Shown: piece after piece, positions 32,950 through 43,376 of the stretch | Numbering within the stretch: the stretch's first letter is position 1 | Layout of the letters: every line of letters starts with the position of its first letter | Source of the DNA: Thinopyrum elongatum | Lineage: Eukaryota; Streptophyta; Magnoliopsida; Poales; Poaceae | Length of the DNA: 64,000 bases | Assembly: GCA_011799875.1 (NCBI GenBank) | Contig: JAAAXO010000120.1 | Coordinates: 539,209 to 603,208, forward strand | Direction of reading: 5' to 3' | Position numbers and translations under genes: made by a program | Notes under the pieces: generated by a model | Database searches by the model: none | What the model was told of the DNA's origin: nothing | The model's input: only the letters and a program-made list of their open reading frames with translations

Positions 32950-33564
32950 ATGACCTACAAGGACATGGATGAAATATACAAGATGCCCCTTCATAAATTT
33001 CGTCCATAGCTTATTTTAGGTGTTGCGCCACCTTATTTTTGGGCCAGGCCCATGTAATTTCGAAATACTTAAGTATAGGCTGTTTTTAGAGTCCGTACGT
33101 GTGGGGAAACAAAGTCAGGGTTGGTTTCGGACCCCTCCTACAAGGGGCCACGAAATTCACCCCTACTCCTCCATATATACAGCCCTTAGGGCGTCGTTTA
33201 GACTTTGGGTTTTGTTTAGATTAAAAGTTCGCCATAGCTGCAACTTCGCGTACTTCATTTGTGTTCAACGACCAGACAAAGGCGTCACAGAACCCCACCT
33301 TCATTAATAAAGCTTTCCTCTTATATTCACAATATCCAGATTGCAATCTCAGTTTCTTGCTTGTTCTTCGTTTGCTCGCAGGAAACAGACCCTCGTGGTC
33401 AGGTTGATCGTGCTCCGGCGTGGTCAATAACCCCTTGGAAGTTGGTATAGCGATTGCTAAGGCGCGACGTCTCGCACGTTCGTAGTCGGATCGTCAAGGT
33501 CAACTCCCACAGAAAACGATAGCCACCATCTCATCGAAACATCGGGACACCTTCGCCTCTATCA
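32950..33564 (+). repeat. CRM-B LTR, start missing (empty site of the C solo LTR)
   Basis: It equals 14209-14236 plus 15219-15810 without the C insertion. It ends properly at CTCTATCA but is followed by an inverted leader (gagcgattgcc) instead of a primer-binding site, forming the outer part of the left arm of a long inverted repeat. Confidence 0.92.
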
Positions 33565-34526
33565 GAGCGATTGCCAGGTGGTGTCAAACGCACGACGTAG
33601 ATGTATGTGGAGCTGGGAAGGCTTATAATATGGTAGCAAAAATGTCAGCAATAATCAATTCAGAGATGCAAAGTTGAATAAACGCTCAACGATGGTACTG
33701 TGCTGGTCCTAGGCTAGACCGTACTAGAGACGCGAGCCTAGAACACTAACAAAATCACGGCGCGGCACGTAAACAAGGGAAGAGCACATTCTAAAAAAAA
33801 ATAGCTTTTTTTTGCGCTCTTTTTTTTGCGCTCCTTTTTTTTGCAAAAAATCACTATAATGGCGAGTGTCTCAAAACTCTTCTCAAGTCAAACTAACAGG
33901 ATTGGCATGAAATATTTTTTGATAATTTTTTTTTCGGAAATCAGGGCAGCGACGACGAAAAAGTGCGACAAAAAAATCACTATGATGGCGAGTGTCTCAA
34001 AACGCTCCCTGGGACCTAAAAATAGGATAGGGAAAAAATATTTTTGACTGCCAAAATTTTGGCCTAAAAACTGCCCGGGGGTCTCCAGACTCTTTTTTTT
34101 TCCCGAATCCTACTCAGGCAAGGAAACACGAATCGGAAAAAAGATGGGTCTCGAAAACAAACGTAATATGAAAAGAACACGGATTCATGGTGGATATATG
34201 GTGGTAGAATATGGCAGCGGTGATGGTATATGGCAGCGGTGGTGGTATATGGCAGCAGCGATGAAGATGGTGCGGCGGCGGCGTGACAAACTGTGACAGA
34301 ACTCGAAACTCTAAAGGACTAGACGCTAAGACCAGCAACTAGACACGACGATGCAACCGTAAATTCAACAAAGCAAAAACCCTAAAAAGATTATGCAAAG
34401 GCTCAGATTGGTTCGGATATAATGAACTAACCCTTTTTTTTTGGCTTTTTCGTGGACTGTAGGTATGAAGAACAAACTCGATCTAAACTACGAAAAACTG
34501 TAAAATCTCACTGAGCAACCTGAAAA
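33565..34526 (-). other. Inverted leader, left arm of the long inverted repeat
   Basis: A minus-strand leader identical in layout to 35605-36566, including the conserved segment (33648-33750) and the 18-bp repeats. No gene is supported. Confidence 0.88.
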
Positions 34527-34536
34527 TCTGATACCA
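34527..34536 (-). other. Primer-binding site in the left arm
   Basis: TGGTATCAGA on the minus strand, two bases from the LTR at 34539. Confidence 0.9.
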
Positions 34537-34538
34537 CT

Positions 34539-35460
34539 TGATAGAGGCGAAGGTGTCCCGATGTTTCGATGAGATGGTGGCTATCGTTTTCTGTGGGAGT
34601 TGACCTTGACGATCCGACTACGAACGTGCGAGACGTCGCGCCTTAGCAATCGCTATACCAACTTCCAAGGGGTTATTGACCACGCCGGAGCACGATCAAC
34701 CTGACCACGAGGGTCTGTTTCCTGCGAGCAAACGAAGAACAAGCAAGAAACTGAGATTGCAATCTGGATATTGCGAATATAAGAGGAAAGCTTTATTAAT
34801 GAAGGTGGGGTTCTGTGACGCCTTTGTCTTGTCGTTGAACACAAACGAAGTACGCGAAGTTGCAGCTATGGCGAACTTTTAATCTAAACAAAACCCAAAG
34901 TCTAAACGATGCCCTAAGGGCTGTATATATGGAGGAAGAGGGGGGGATTTCGTGGCCCTTGAAGGAGGGGTCCGAAACCAACCCTATCTCTTGTTTTCCC
35001 ACACATACGGACTCTAAAAATAGCCTATACTCAAGTATTTCGAAATTACATGGGCTTGGCCCATTAATAAGGTGACGCAACACCTATAATAGCCTCTGGA
35101 CGAAATTTATGAAGTGGCATCTGGTATATTTCGTCCAAGGCTTCCTGCACTCATTATGGTGGCTTCAAAGTCCTGAAATCATCACTTGTAACTCCGTTCT
35201 TGTTCCCCTTGTGCATGCCATCATCTCCATGCTTGAACTTGCTCCAAGTTTCCTCTTTCTTGTCCAAGCTAGGCCCTTCATTTGTAAGCAAAGCAAATGT
35301 ATCCAATTTAGGCAGCATCATATTCTCATGAACTTTAGAATCATTACCAAGAAACGAAAGTGCCTGATATTTTAATTAGCGTGCGCGAGCTCTAGTAATT
35401 GGTCCAGTATGTATAGAAGCAGGGGTTGTGGGTGTAACAATGGTATTGATGTCCTCATCA
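34539..35460 (-). repeat. Mosaic LTR (U3 of A, R-U5 of B) at the centre of the inverted repeat
   Basis: Complete 922-bp LTR adjoining a primer-binding site, hence a 5' LTR. U5/R is B-like (gcgaaggtg, gacgcctttg), U3 is A-like (ggaggaagag, ggcttcctgcactc). Its outer end joins directly to an inverted internal stretch of B U5 at 35461. Confidence 0.92.
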
Positions 35461-35592
35461 CCTTGGAAGTTGGTATAGCGATTGCTAAGGCGCGACGTCT
35501 CGCACGTTCGTAGTCGGATCATCAAGGTCGACTCCCACAGAAAACGATAGCCACCATCTCATCGAAACATCGGGACACCTTCGCCTCTATCA
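35461..35592 (+). repeat. CRM-B 5' LTR remnant (U5 end only)
   Basis: Only the last 132 bases (ccttggaagttgg to CTCTATCA) remain, followed by the primer-binding site. It is the 5' LTR remnant of the most complete element. Its B type disagrees with that element's A-type 3' LTR. Confidence 0.92.
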
Positions 35593-35594
35593 AG

Positions 35595-35604
35595 TGGTAT
35601 CAGA
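35595..35604 (+). other. Primer-binding site (initiator tRNA-Met)
   Basis: TGGTATCAGA two bases after the LTR remnant. Confidence 0.92.
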
Positions 35605-37662
35605 TTTTCAGGTTGCTCAGTGAGATTTTACAGTTTTTCGTAGTTTAGATCGAGTTTGTTCTTCATACCTACAGTCCACGAAAAAGCCAAAAAAAAAGGG
35701 TTAGTTCATTATATCCGAACCAATCTGAGCCTTTGCATAATCTTTTTAGGGTTTTTGCTTTGTTGAATTTACGGTTGCATCGTCGTGTCTAGTTGCTGGT
35801 CTTAGCGTCTAGTCCTTTAGAGTTTCGAGTTCTGTCACAGTTTGTCACGCCGCCGCCGCACCATCTTCATCGCTGCTGCCATATACCACCACCGCTGCCA
35901 TATACCATCACCGCTGCCATATTCTACCACCATATATCCACCATGAATCCGTGTTCTTTTCATATTACGTTTGTTTTCGAGACCCATCTTTTTTCCGATT
36001 CGTGTTTCCTTGCCTGAGTAGGATTCGGGAAAAAAAAAGAGTCTGGAGACCCCCGGGCAGTTTTTAGGCCAAAATTTTGGCAGTCAAAAATATTTTTTCC
36101 CTATCCTATTTTTAGGTCCCAGGGAGCGTTTTGAGACACTCGCCATCATAGTGATTTTTTTGTCGCACTTTTTCGTCGTCGCTGCCCTGATTTCCGAAAA
36201 AAAAATTATCAAAAAATATTTCATGCCAATCCTGTTAGTTTGACTTGAGAAGAGTTTTGAGACACTCGCCATTATAGTGATTTTTTGCAAAAAAAAGGAG
36301 CGCAAAAAAAAGAGCGCAAAAAAAAGCTATTTTTTTTTAGAATGTGCTCTTCCCTTGTTTACGTGCCGCGCCGTGATTTTGTTAGTGTTCTAGGCTCGCG
36401 TCTCTAGTACGGTCTAGCCTAGGACCAGCACAGTACCATCGTTGAGCGTTTATTCAACTTTGCATCTCTGAATTGATTATTGCTGACATTTTTGCTACCA
36501 TATTATAAGCCTTCCCAGCTCCACATACATCTACGTCGTGCGTTTGACACCACCTGGCAATCGCTCTGATAGAGGCGAAGGTGTCCCGATGTTTCGATGA
36601 GATGGTGGCTATCGTTTTCTGTGGGAGTTGACCTTGACGATCCGACTACGAACGTGCGAGACGTCGCGCCTTAGCAATCGCTATACCAACTTCCAAGGGG
36701 TTATTGACCACGCCGGAGCACGATCAACCTGACCACGAGGGTCTGTTTCCTGCGAGCAAACGAAGAACAAGCAAGAAACTGAGATTGCAATCTGGATATT
36801 GTGAATATAAGAGGAAAGCTTTATTAATGAAGGTGGGGTTCTGTGACGCCTTTGTCTGGTCGTTGAACACAAATGAAGTACGCGAAGTTGCAGCTATGGC
36901 GAACTTTTAATCTAAACAAAACCCAAAGTCTAAACGATGCCCTAAGGGCTGTATATATGGAGGAAGAGGGGGGGATTTCGTGGCCCTTGAAGGAGGGGTC
37001 CGAAACCAACCCTATCTCTTGTTTTCCCACACATACGGACTCTAAAAATAGCCTATACTCAAGTATTTCGAAATTACATGGGCTTGGCCCATTAATAAGG
37101 TGACGCAACACCTATAATAGCCTCTGGACGAAATTTATGAAGTGGCATCTGGTATATTTCGTCCAAGGCTTCCTGCACTCATTATGGTGGCTTCAAAGTC
37201 CTAAAATCATCACTTGTAATTCCGTTCTTGTTCCCCTTGCGTATGCCATCATCTCCATGCTTGAACTTGCTCCAAGGTTCCTCTTTCTTGTCCAAGCTAG
37301 GCCCTTCATTTGTAAGCAAAACAAATGTATCCAATTTAGGCAGCATCATATTCTCATGAACATTAGAATCATTACCAAGAAACGAAAGTACCTGATAATT
37401 TAATTGGCGTGCACGAGCTCTAGTAATTGGTCCAGTATGTATAGCAGCAGGGGCTGTGGGTGTAACAATGGTATTGATGTCCTCATCATGCTCTGTCCAA
37501 TCTTTGAGAGTTTTGACTACAACGGTGGCCGATCACCACCTGCTGCTGGGTAAGAACTGGTAAGCATTTGAGATTCGCTTGACGGATTTGTGATACACCA
37601 CCACCACCACTTCCTAGTAGTCTGTAGGGTCATATTCTTGTGTGTTTCTATTGCTGCTAACC
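35605..37662 (+). other. Leader of the most complete element, with LTR insertion
   Basis: The leader resumes at 37489 after the LTR. It contains 18-bp repeats (35877-35940), A/T runs (36215-36340), the conserved segment (36381-36484), and ends ctgctaacc before ATG 37663. No upstream gene is supported. Confidence 0.87.
36567..37488 (-). mobile_element. Mosaic solo LTR in the leader, duplicate of 16764-17685
   Basis: Same site and near-target duplication (CGCTC/TGCTC). U3 is A-like and R-U5 B-like; the switch lies between the B-diagnostic base in acgatgcc (about 36935) and ggaggaagag (36961), that is around the TATA/start region. Confidence 0.9.
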
Positions 37663-40600
37663 ATGGCAGGATCACAAGCCGATGAGACTGATTGGGAGAA
37701 CATGACGAACAAACAGCTACATGATAAATTTCAGCAAATGATGAGTGGACAGGTGCAAGATGTGCTAAACAGATTTGAAGAGGCCATGGAGAAGATAGAT
37801 GGAATTGAGAAGACGTTCGAAACAAAGCTCGATAACAAGTTTAATGAATTGCTCGCGCGTCTTCCACAACCACCGCCGGCTGCACCTGTCGCACCTCTAC
37901 AACAACAACAACGTCGCCTTCCAAATCAAGTGGGACGAGCACAGCGCGTTCCCCTTGAGCCTGGTCAAACTTCTGGTGCCGCTGCACCTACTGTTGATGT
38001 TTCTTTGGCTCCTGCTGCCGCTGAGGAGGACGATTATGCGGGCAATTACGAGGATGAGGTTGATCAAAATCAGAACTACGTACCAGCACCAGGTCGTCCA
38101 CATGCCAATAATCGCAATGGTAGGGCTGCATTACCAGCTCAGGTACGAGATCATGACCATCTTCCTAAACTGAAATTGAATAATCCACCATTTGAGGGTA
38201 GATATGTTCCTGATATATATCTTACTTGGGAGTTAGAAACTGAACAACGTTTTACATGTTTACAATATCCCGAGGAACGACGTGTTGCTGCTGCTGTTTG
38301 TGCTTTCACTAGTATTGCATGTGTATGGTGGTCTGAACATTGTAGATTATATCCTATTCCAGCTACGTGGGCTGCTTTGAAAACTGCTATGCGTACTCGT
38401 TGGGTTCCACCATATTATCAACGTGAATTACTTCAAAAATTGCAGCGCTTAAGACAAGGAAAAAATTCTGTAGAAGAATATTATCAGGAATTACAAACTG
38501 GCATGATTAGATGTGGTATTGTTGAGGAGAATGAAGCTATGCTTGCACGTTTCATGGGTGGATTAAATAGAGAGATTCAGACCATTCTAGAGTATAAGGA
38601 GTATAATAATATCACTCGTTTATTCCATCTTGCTTGTAAAGCTGAACGTGAAGTGCAGGATCGACAGGCATTGGCGCGAACTAATTTTTCTGCAGGTCGA
38701 TCTTCATCATGGACACCGCGTGCCTCCTCTACTCCCACACGTCCTACTGCGGCACCACTGACTTCAGCCGCCAATTCCAATCGAGATACAAGAAAACAGG
38801 CACCACCACCACTATCTGCCAAGAGTACACCTTCTGGGCCTGCCCAGAGCTCTTCTTCATCTATGGCATCAACAGGGCACACACATGATATTATTTGTCG
38901 TCGTTGTAAGGGAAGAGGTCATTATGCGAGAGAATGCCAATCTCCGCGTGTTATGATTGCTACTGAGGATGGTGGGTATGAGTCCGCTAGTGATTATGAT
39001 GAGGAGACTTTGGCTCTTATTACAAGTGAAGAACATGGTGGAGATGATTCTGATCATGAGACGCAATACATGGCTCCTGAAGACGCTGACAGGTATGAAT
39101 GTTTAGTTGCTCAACGTGTTTTGAGTGTGCAGGTCACACAAGCTGAGCAAAATCAGAGGCATAATTTGTTCCATACAAAGGGAGTTGTGAAGGAACGTTC
39201 TGTTCGCGTCATCATAGATGGAGGGAGCTGCAACAACTTGGCTAGCATGGAGATGGTGGAGAAGCTATCTCTCACCACAAGACCACATCCACATCCTTAC
39301 TATATCCAATGGTTCAACAACAGCGGCAAAGTTAAGGTAACACGTACTGTTCGTGTGCATTTTAGTATCTCTACATATGCTGATTATGTTGATTGTGATG
39401 TGGTACCCATGCAAGCATGTTCATTATTACTTGGTAGACCATGGCAATTTGATAAAAATTATGTACACCATGGTAGAAACAATCAGTATACTCTTGTTCA
39501 TAAGGATAAACATATTACTTTGCTTCCTATGACTCCTGATTCTATTTTGAAAGATGATATTAATAGAGCTAGTAAAGCAAAACAGGAGAAAAATAAGAGT
39601 GAAAATCAGATTGTGGCAAAAGAATTTGAGCAACAAATGAAGCCTAATAATAAACCATCTAGTGTTGCTTCTGAAATTAAATTGAAAAGTGCATGCTTAC
39701 TTGCCACCAAATCTGATATTGATGATCTAGATTTCAGCAATTCTGTTTGCTATGCTTTTGTGTGCAAAGAGGCGTTATTTTCATTCGAGGACGTGCCTTC
39801 CTCTTTGCCTCCTGCGGTCACTAACATTTTGCAGGAGTTCGCTGACGTCTTTCCACAAGACGTGCCACCGGGATTACCACCTATTCGCGAGATTGAGCAT
39901 CAGATTGACTTAATTCCCGGTGCTTCGTTGCCAAACCGTGCGCCATACCGTACCAATCCAGAGGAGACGAAGGAGATTATGCGTCAAGTACAGGAGTTGC
40001 TCGACAAAGGTTATATACGCGAATCCCTTAGTCCTTGTGCTGTTCCTATTATTCTAGTGCCGAAAAAGGATGGTACATCGCGTATGTGTGTTGATTGTAG
40101 AGGCATTAATAATATTACTATTCGTTATCGTCATCCTATTCCTAGACTAGATATTATGCTTGATGAATTGAGTGGCTCTACAATATTCTCCAAAGTTGAT
40201 TTGCGTAGTGGATACCATCAAATTCGTATGAAATTGGGGGATGAATGGAAAACAGCATTTAAAACAAAGTTTGGATTATATGAGTGGTTAGTCATGCCTT
40301 TTGGGTTAACTAATGCACCTAGTACTTTCATGAGATTAATGAACGAAGTTTTACGTGCTTTCATTGGACGATTTGTGGTAGTCTATTTTGATGATATACT
40401 GATTTATAGCAGATCTTTGGAGGAACATTTGGAACATTTACGTGCTGTTTTTATTGCTTTACGTGATGCACGTTTGTTTGGTAACCTTGGGAAGTGCACC
40501 TTTTGCACCGACCGAGTATCTTTTCTTGGCTATGTTGTTACTCCACAGGGAATTGAAGTTGATAAAGCCAAGATTGAAGCTATTGAGAGTTGGCCACAGC

Positions 40601-42761
40601 CCAAAACGGTCACTCAAGTGAGGAGTTTTCTTGGACTCGCTGGTTTCTATAGGCGTTTTGTGAGAGATTTCAGCACCATTGCTGCACCTCTCAATGAGCT
40701 TACAAAGAAGGATGTGCCTTTTGTTTGGGGTACCTCACAGGAAGAAGCTTCACGGTATTGAAAGATAAGTTGACACATGCTCCTTTACTCCAACTTCCTG
40801 ATTTTAATAAGACTTTTGAGCTTGAATGTGATGCTAGTGGAATTGGATTAGGAGGTGTTTTATTACAAGATGGCAAACCTGTTGCATACTTTTCTGAAAA
40901 ATTGAGTGGGCCTAGTCTGAACTATTCTACTTATGATAAAGAATTATATGCTCTTGTTCGGACCTTAGAAACATGGCAACATTATTTATGGCCCAAAGAA
41001 TTTGTTATACATTCTGATCATGAATCTTTGAAACACATTAAAAGTCAAGCAAAACTGAACCGTAGACATGCTAAATGGGTTGAATTTATTGAGACTTTCC
41101 CTTATGTCATTAAACATAAGAAGGGTAAAGAAAATGTTATTGCTGATGCATTGTCTCGTCGTTATACTATGCTTTCACAACTTGACTTTAAAATATTTGG
41201 TTTGGAGACCATCAAAGATCAATATGTGCATGATGCTGAATTTAAAGATGTATTGCAGAATTGTAAGGAAGGGAGAACATGGAACAAGTTCGTCGTTAAC
41301 GATGGATTTGTGTTTCGTGCTAACAAGCTATGCATTCCAGCTAGCTCCGTTCGTCTTTTGTTGTTGCAGGAGGCGGATGGAGGAGGATTAATGGGACACT
41401 TTGGCGTGAAGAAGACGGAGGATATACTTGCTACACATTTCTTTTGGCCAAAGATGAGACGGGATGTTGAGCGTTTTGTTGCTCGCTGCACTACATGTCA
41501 AAAAGCTAAGTCACGACTCAATCCTCATGGTTTATATATGCCTTTGCCTGTACCTAGTGTTCCTCGGGAGGATATATCTATGGACTTTGTTTTAGGTTTA
41601 CCTCGAACAAAGAAGGGAAGGGATAGCATATTTGTTGTCGTGGATAGGTTCTCAAAAATGGCACACTTTATACCATGTCATAAAAGCGATGATGCTGTTA
41701 ATGTTGCTGATTTGTTCTTTCGTGAAATTATACGCTTGCATGGTGTGCCAAATACTATTGTTTCAGATCGTGATACGAAATTTCTTAGCCATTTTTGGAG
41801 ATGTTTATGGGCTAAGTTGGGGACTAAACTGCTTTTTAGTACTACATGTCACCCCCAAACTGATGGACAAACTGAAGTAGTCAATAGAACATTGTCTACT
41901 ATGCTTAGGGCTGTTTTGAAGAATAACAAGAAAATGTGGGAAGAATGCTTGCCTCATATTGAATTTGCTTATAATCGTTCATTGCATTCTACTACTAAGA
42001 TGTGTCCTTTTGATATTGTGTATGGTTTCCTTCCTCGTGCACCAATTGATTTGTTGCCTCTTCCATCTTCGGAGAAGGTTAATTTTGATGCTAAACAACG
42101 TGCTGAATTGATCTTAAAAATGCATGAGTTAACTAAGGAGAACATTGAGCGTATGAATGCTAAATATAAACTTGCTGGAGATAAGGGTAGAAAACATGTT
42201 GTGTTTGCACCTGGAGATCTTGTTTGGTTACATTTGCGTAAGGATAGATTTCCTGATTTGCGCAAATCAAAGCTAATGCCACATGCTGATGGTCCTTTTA
42301 AGGTGTTAGAGAAAATAAATGATAATGCATATAAACTTGAGCTGCCTGCATATTTTGGGGTTAGTCCCACTTTTAACATTGCAGATCTGAAGCCTTATTT
42401 GGGTGAGGAAGATGAGCTTCCGTCGAGGACGACTTCATTTCAAGAAGGGGAGGATGATGAGGACATCAATACCATTGTTACACCCACAACCCCTGCTTCT
42501 ATACATACTGGACCAATTACTAGAGCTCGCGCACGCCAATTAAAATATCAGGTACTTTCGTTTCTTGGTAATGATTCTAAAGTTCATGAGAATATGATGC
42601 TGCCTAAATTGGATACATTTGTTTTGCTTACAAATGAAGGGCCTAGCTTGGACAAGAAAGAGGAACCTTGGAGCAAGTTCAAGCATGGAGATGATGGCAT
42701 GCACAAGGGGAACAAGAACGGAGTTACAAGTGATGATTTCAGGACTTTGAAGCCACCATAA
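37663..42761 (+). pseudogene. gag-pol: CRM gag-pol polyprotein, complete but for one frameshift
   Basis: About 1,700 codons from ATG 37663 to the stop at 42759-42761, which lies 307 bases inside the 3' LTR. Residues: N-terminal helical region 1-60; acidic/Pro linker to about 165; gag domain with VWW at 221-223; zinc knuckle [14 protein letters not shown] 412-425; protease Asp 519 in IIDGGS; RT YFDD 908-911. RNase [10 protein letters not shown] (codons from 40830), integrase HHCC, the D,D,E core and the LTR-encoded [15 protein letters not shown] tail follow. One C is missing at about 40748 (gaagaagcttcacgg against gaagaagccttcacgg), shifting the frame between RT and RNase H. The first His of the HHCC finger is Asp (codon 41376-41378, EADGGG). 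No chromodomain is present. The CRM C-terminal tail is thought to help target centromeric chromatin. Confidence 0.95.
42442..42454 (+). other. Polypurine tract inside the coding frame
   Basis: AAGAAGGGGAGGA immediately before the 3' LTR primes plus-strand cDNA. It is translated as part of QEGEDD. Equivalent tracts lie at 24521-24533, 45518-45530, 48958-48970 and, on the minus strand, 7230-7242, 11892-11904 and 60932-60944. Confidence 0.88.
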
Positions 42762-42851
42762 TGAGTGCAGGAAGCCTTGGACGAAATATACAAGATGTCA
42801 CTTCATAAATTTTGTCCAGAGGCTATTATAGGTGCTGCGTCACCATATTAT

Positions 42852-42864
42852 TGGGCCAGGCCCA
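42852..42864. promoter_or_regulatory. GGCCCA palindrome in U3
   Basis: TGGGCCAGGCCCA lies about 120 bases upstream of the TATA box. The half sites TGGGCC/GGCCCA are the site II-type motif bound by TCP factors in plant promoters. It is kept in A, and in B with minor change (24941 region); mosaic B/A LTRs have tgggcttggccca. Confidence 0.5.
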
Positions 42865-42983
42865 TGTAATTTCGAAATACTTGAGTATAGGCTGTTTTTA
42901 GAGTCCGTATGTGTGGAGAAACAAGAGATAGGGTTGGTTTCGGACCCCTCCTTCAAGGGCCACGAAATTCCCTCCTCTTCCTC

Positions 42984-42993
42984 CATATATACA
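42984..42993 (+). promoter_or_regulatory. LTR TATA box
   Basis: CATATATACA in U3; transcription is expected to start near 43015. The same element is found in every complete LTR here. Confidence 0.65.
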
Positions 42994-43117
42994 GCCCTTA
43001 GGGCACTGTTTAGACTTTGGGTTTTGTTTAGATTAAAAGTTCGCCATAGCTGCAACTTCGCGTACTTCGTTTGTGTTCAACGACCAGACCAAGACGTCAC
43101 AGAACCCCACCTTGATC

Positions 43118-43123
43118 AATAAA
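43118..43123 (+). terminator. Polyadenylation signal in R
   Basis: AATAAA about 100 bases after the inferred start, which fits a short R region that carries the polyadenylation site of the transcript. Confidence 0.6.
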
Positions 43124-43376
43124 GCTTTCATCTTATATTCGCAATATCAAGATTGCAAATCTTAGTTTCTTGCTTGTTCTTCGTTTGCTTGCAGGAGATA
43201 GACCCTCGTGGTCAGGTTGATTGTGCTCCGGCGTGGTCAATAACCTCTCGGAGGTGGTTTAGCGATTGCTAAGGCGCGACGTCCTCGCACGTTCGTAGTC
43301 GGATCGTCAAAGTCTACTCCACCAAAAACGATAGCTATCATCTCATCGAAAGATCGGGACACCCTCGCCTCTATCA

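Larger units (their letters stand above)
33020..37111. repeat. Long inverted repeat, arms about 1.65 kb
   Basis: Positions in the left arm (33020-34670) and right arm (35461-37111) sum to 70131 throughout, for example 33564 with 36567 and 34539 with 35592; there is no net indel over the 974-bp leader part. The spacer is 34671-35460, the rest of one LTR. The outer LTR parts of the arms are more diverged than the leader parts. Confidence 0.93.
35461..43376 (+). mobile_element. Most complete CRM element in the window
   Basis: Remnant 5' LTR, primer-binding site (35595), leader, full gag-pol (37663-42761, one frameshift), polypurine tract (42442-42454) and complete 3' LTR (42455-43376). A solo LTR sits in the leader (36567-37488). 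Without that insertion and with a full 5' LTR it would measure about 7.8 kb, usual for CRM. No target duplication can be checked because the 5' end is lost. Confidence 0.9.
42455..43376 (+). repeat. CRM-A 3' LTR, shared with the following fragment
   Basis: Complete 922-bp LTR from TGATGAGGACATC to CTCTATCA. It encodes the last 102 codons of the polyprotein, then U3 control sites, R and U5. Its end joins directly to a protease-region fragment at 43377 with no primer-binding site between. Confidence 0.95.

Noticed and set aside
42200..42761. Chromodomain at the integrase C-terminus
   Set aside because: The tail shows [11 protein letters not shown] and acidic/Lys segments but none of the aromatic-cage pattern of chromodomains; CRM group A elements lack one.
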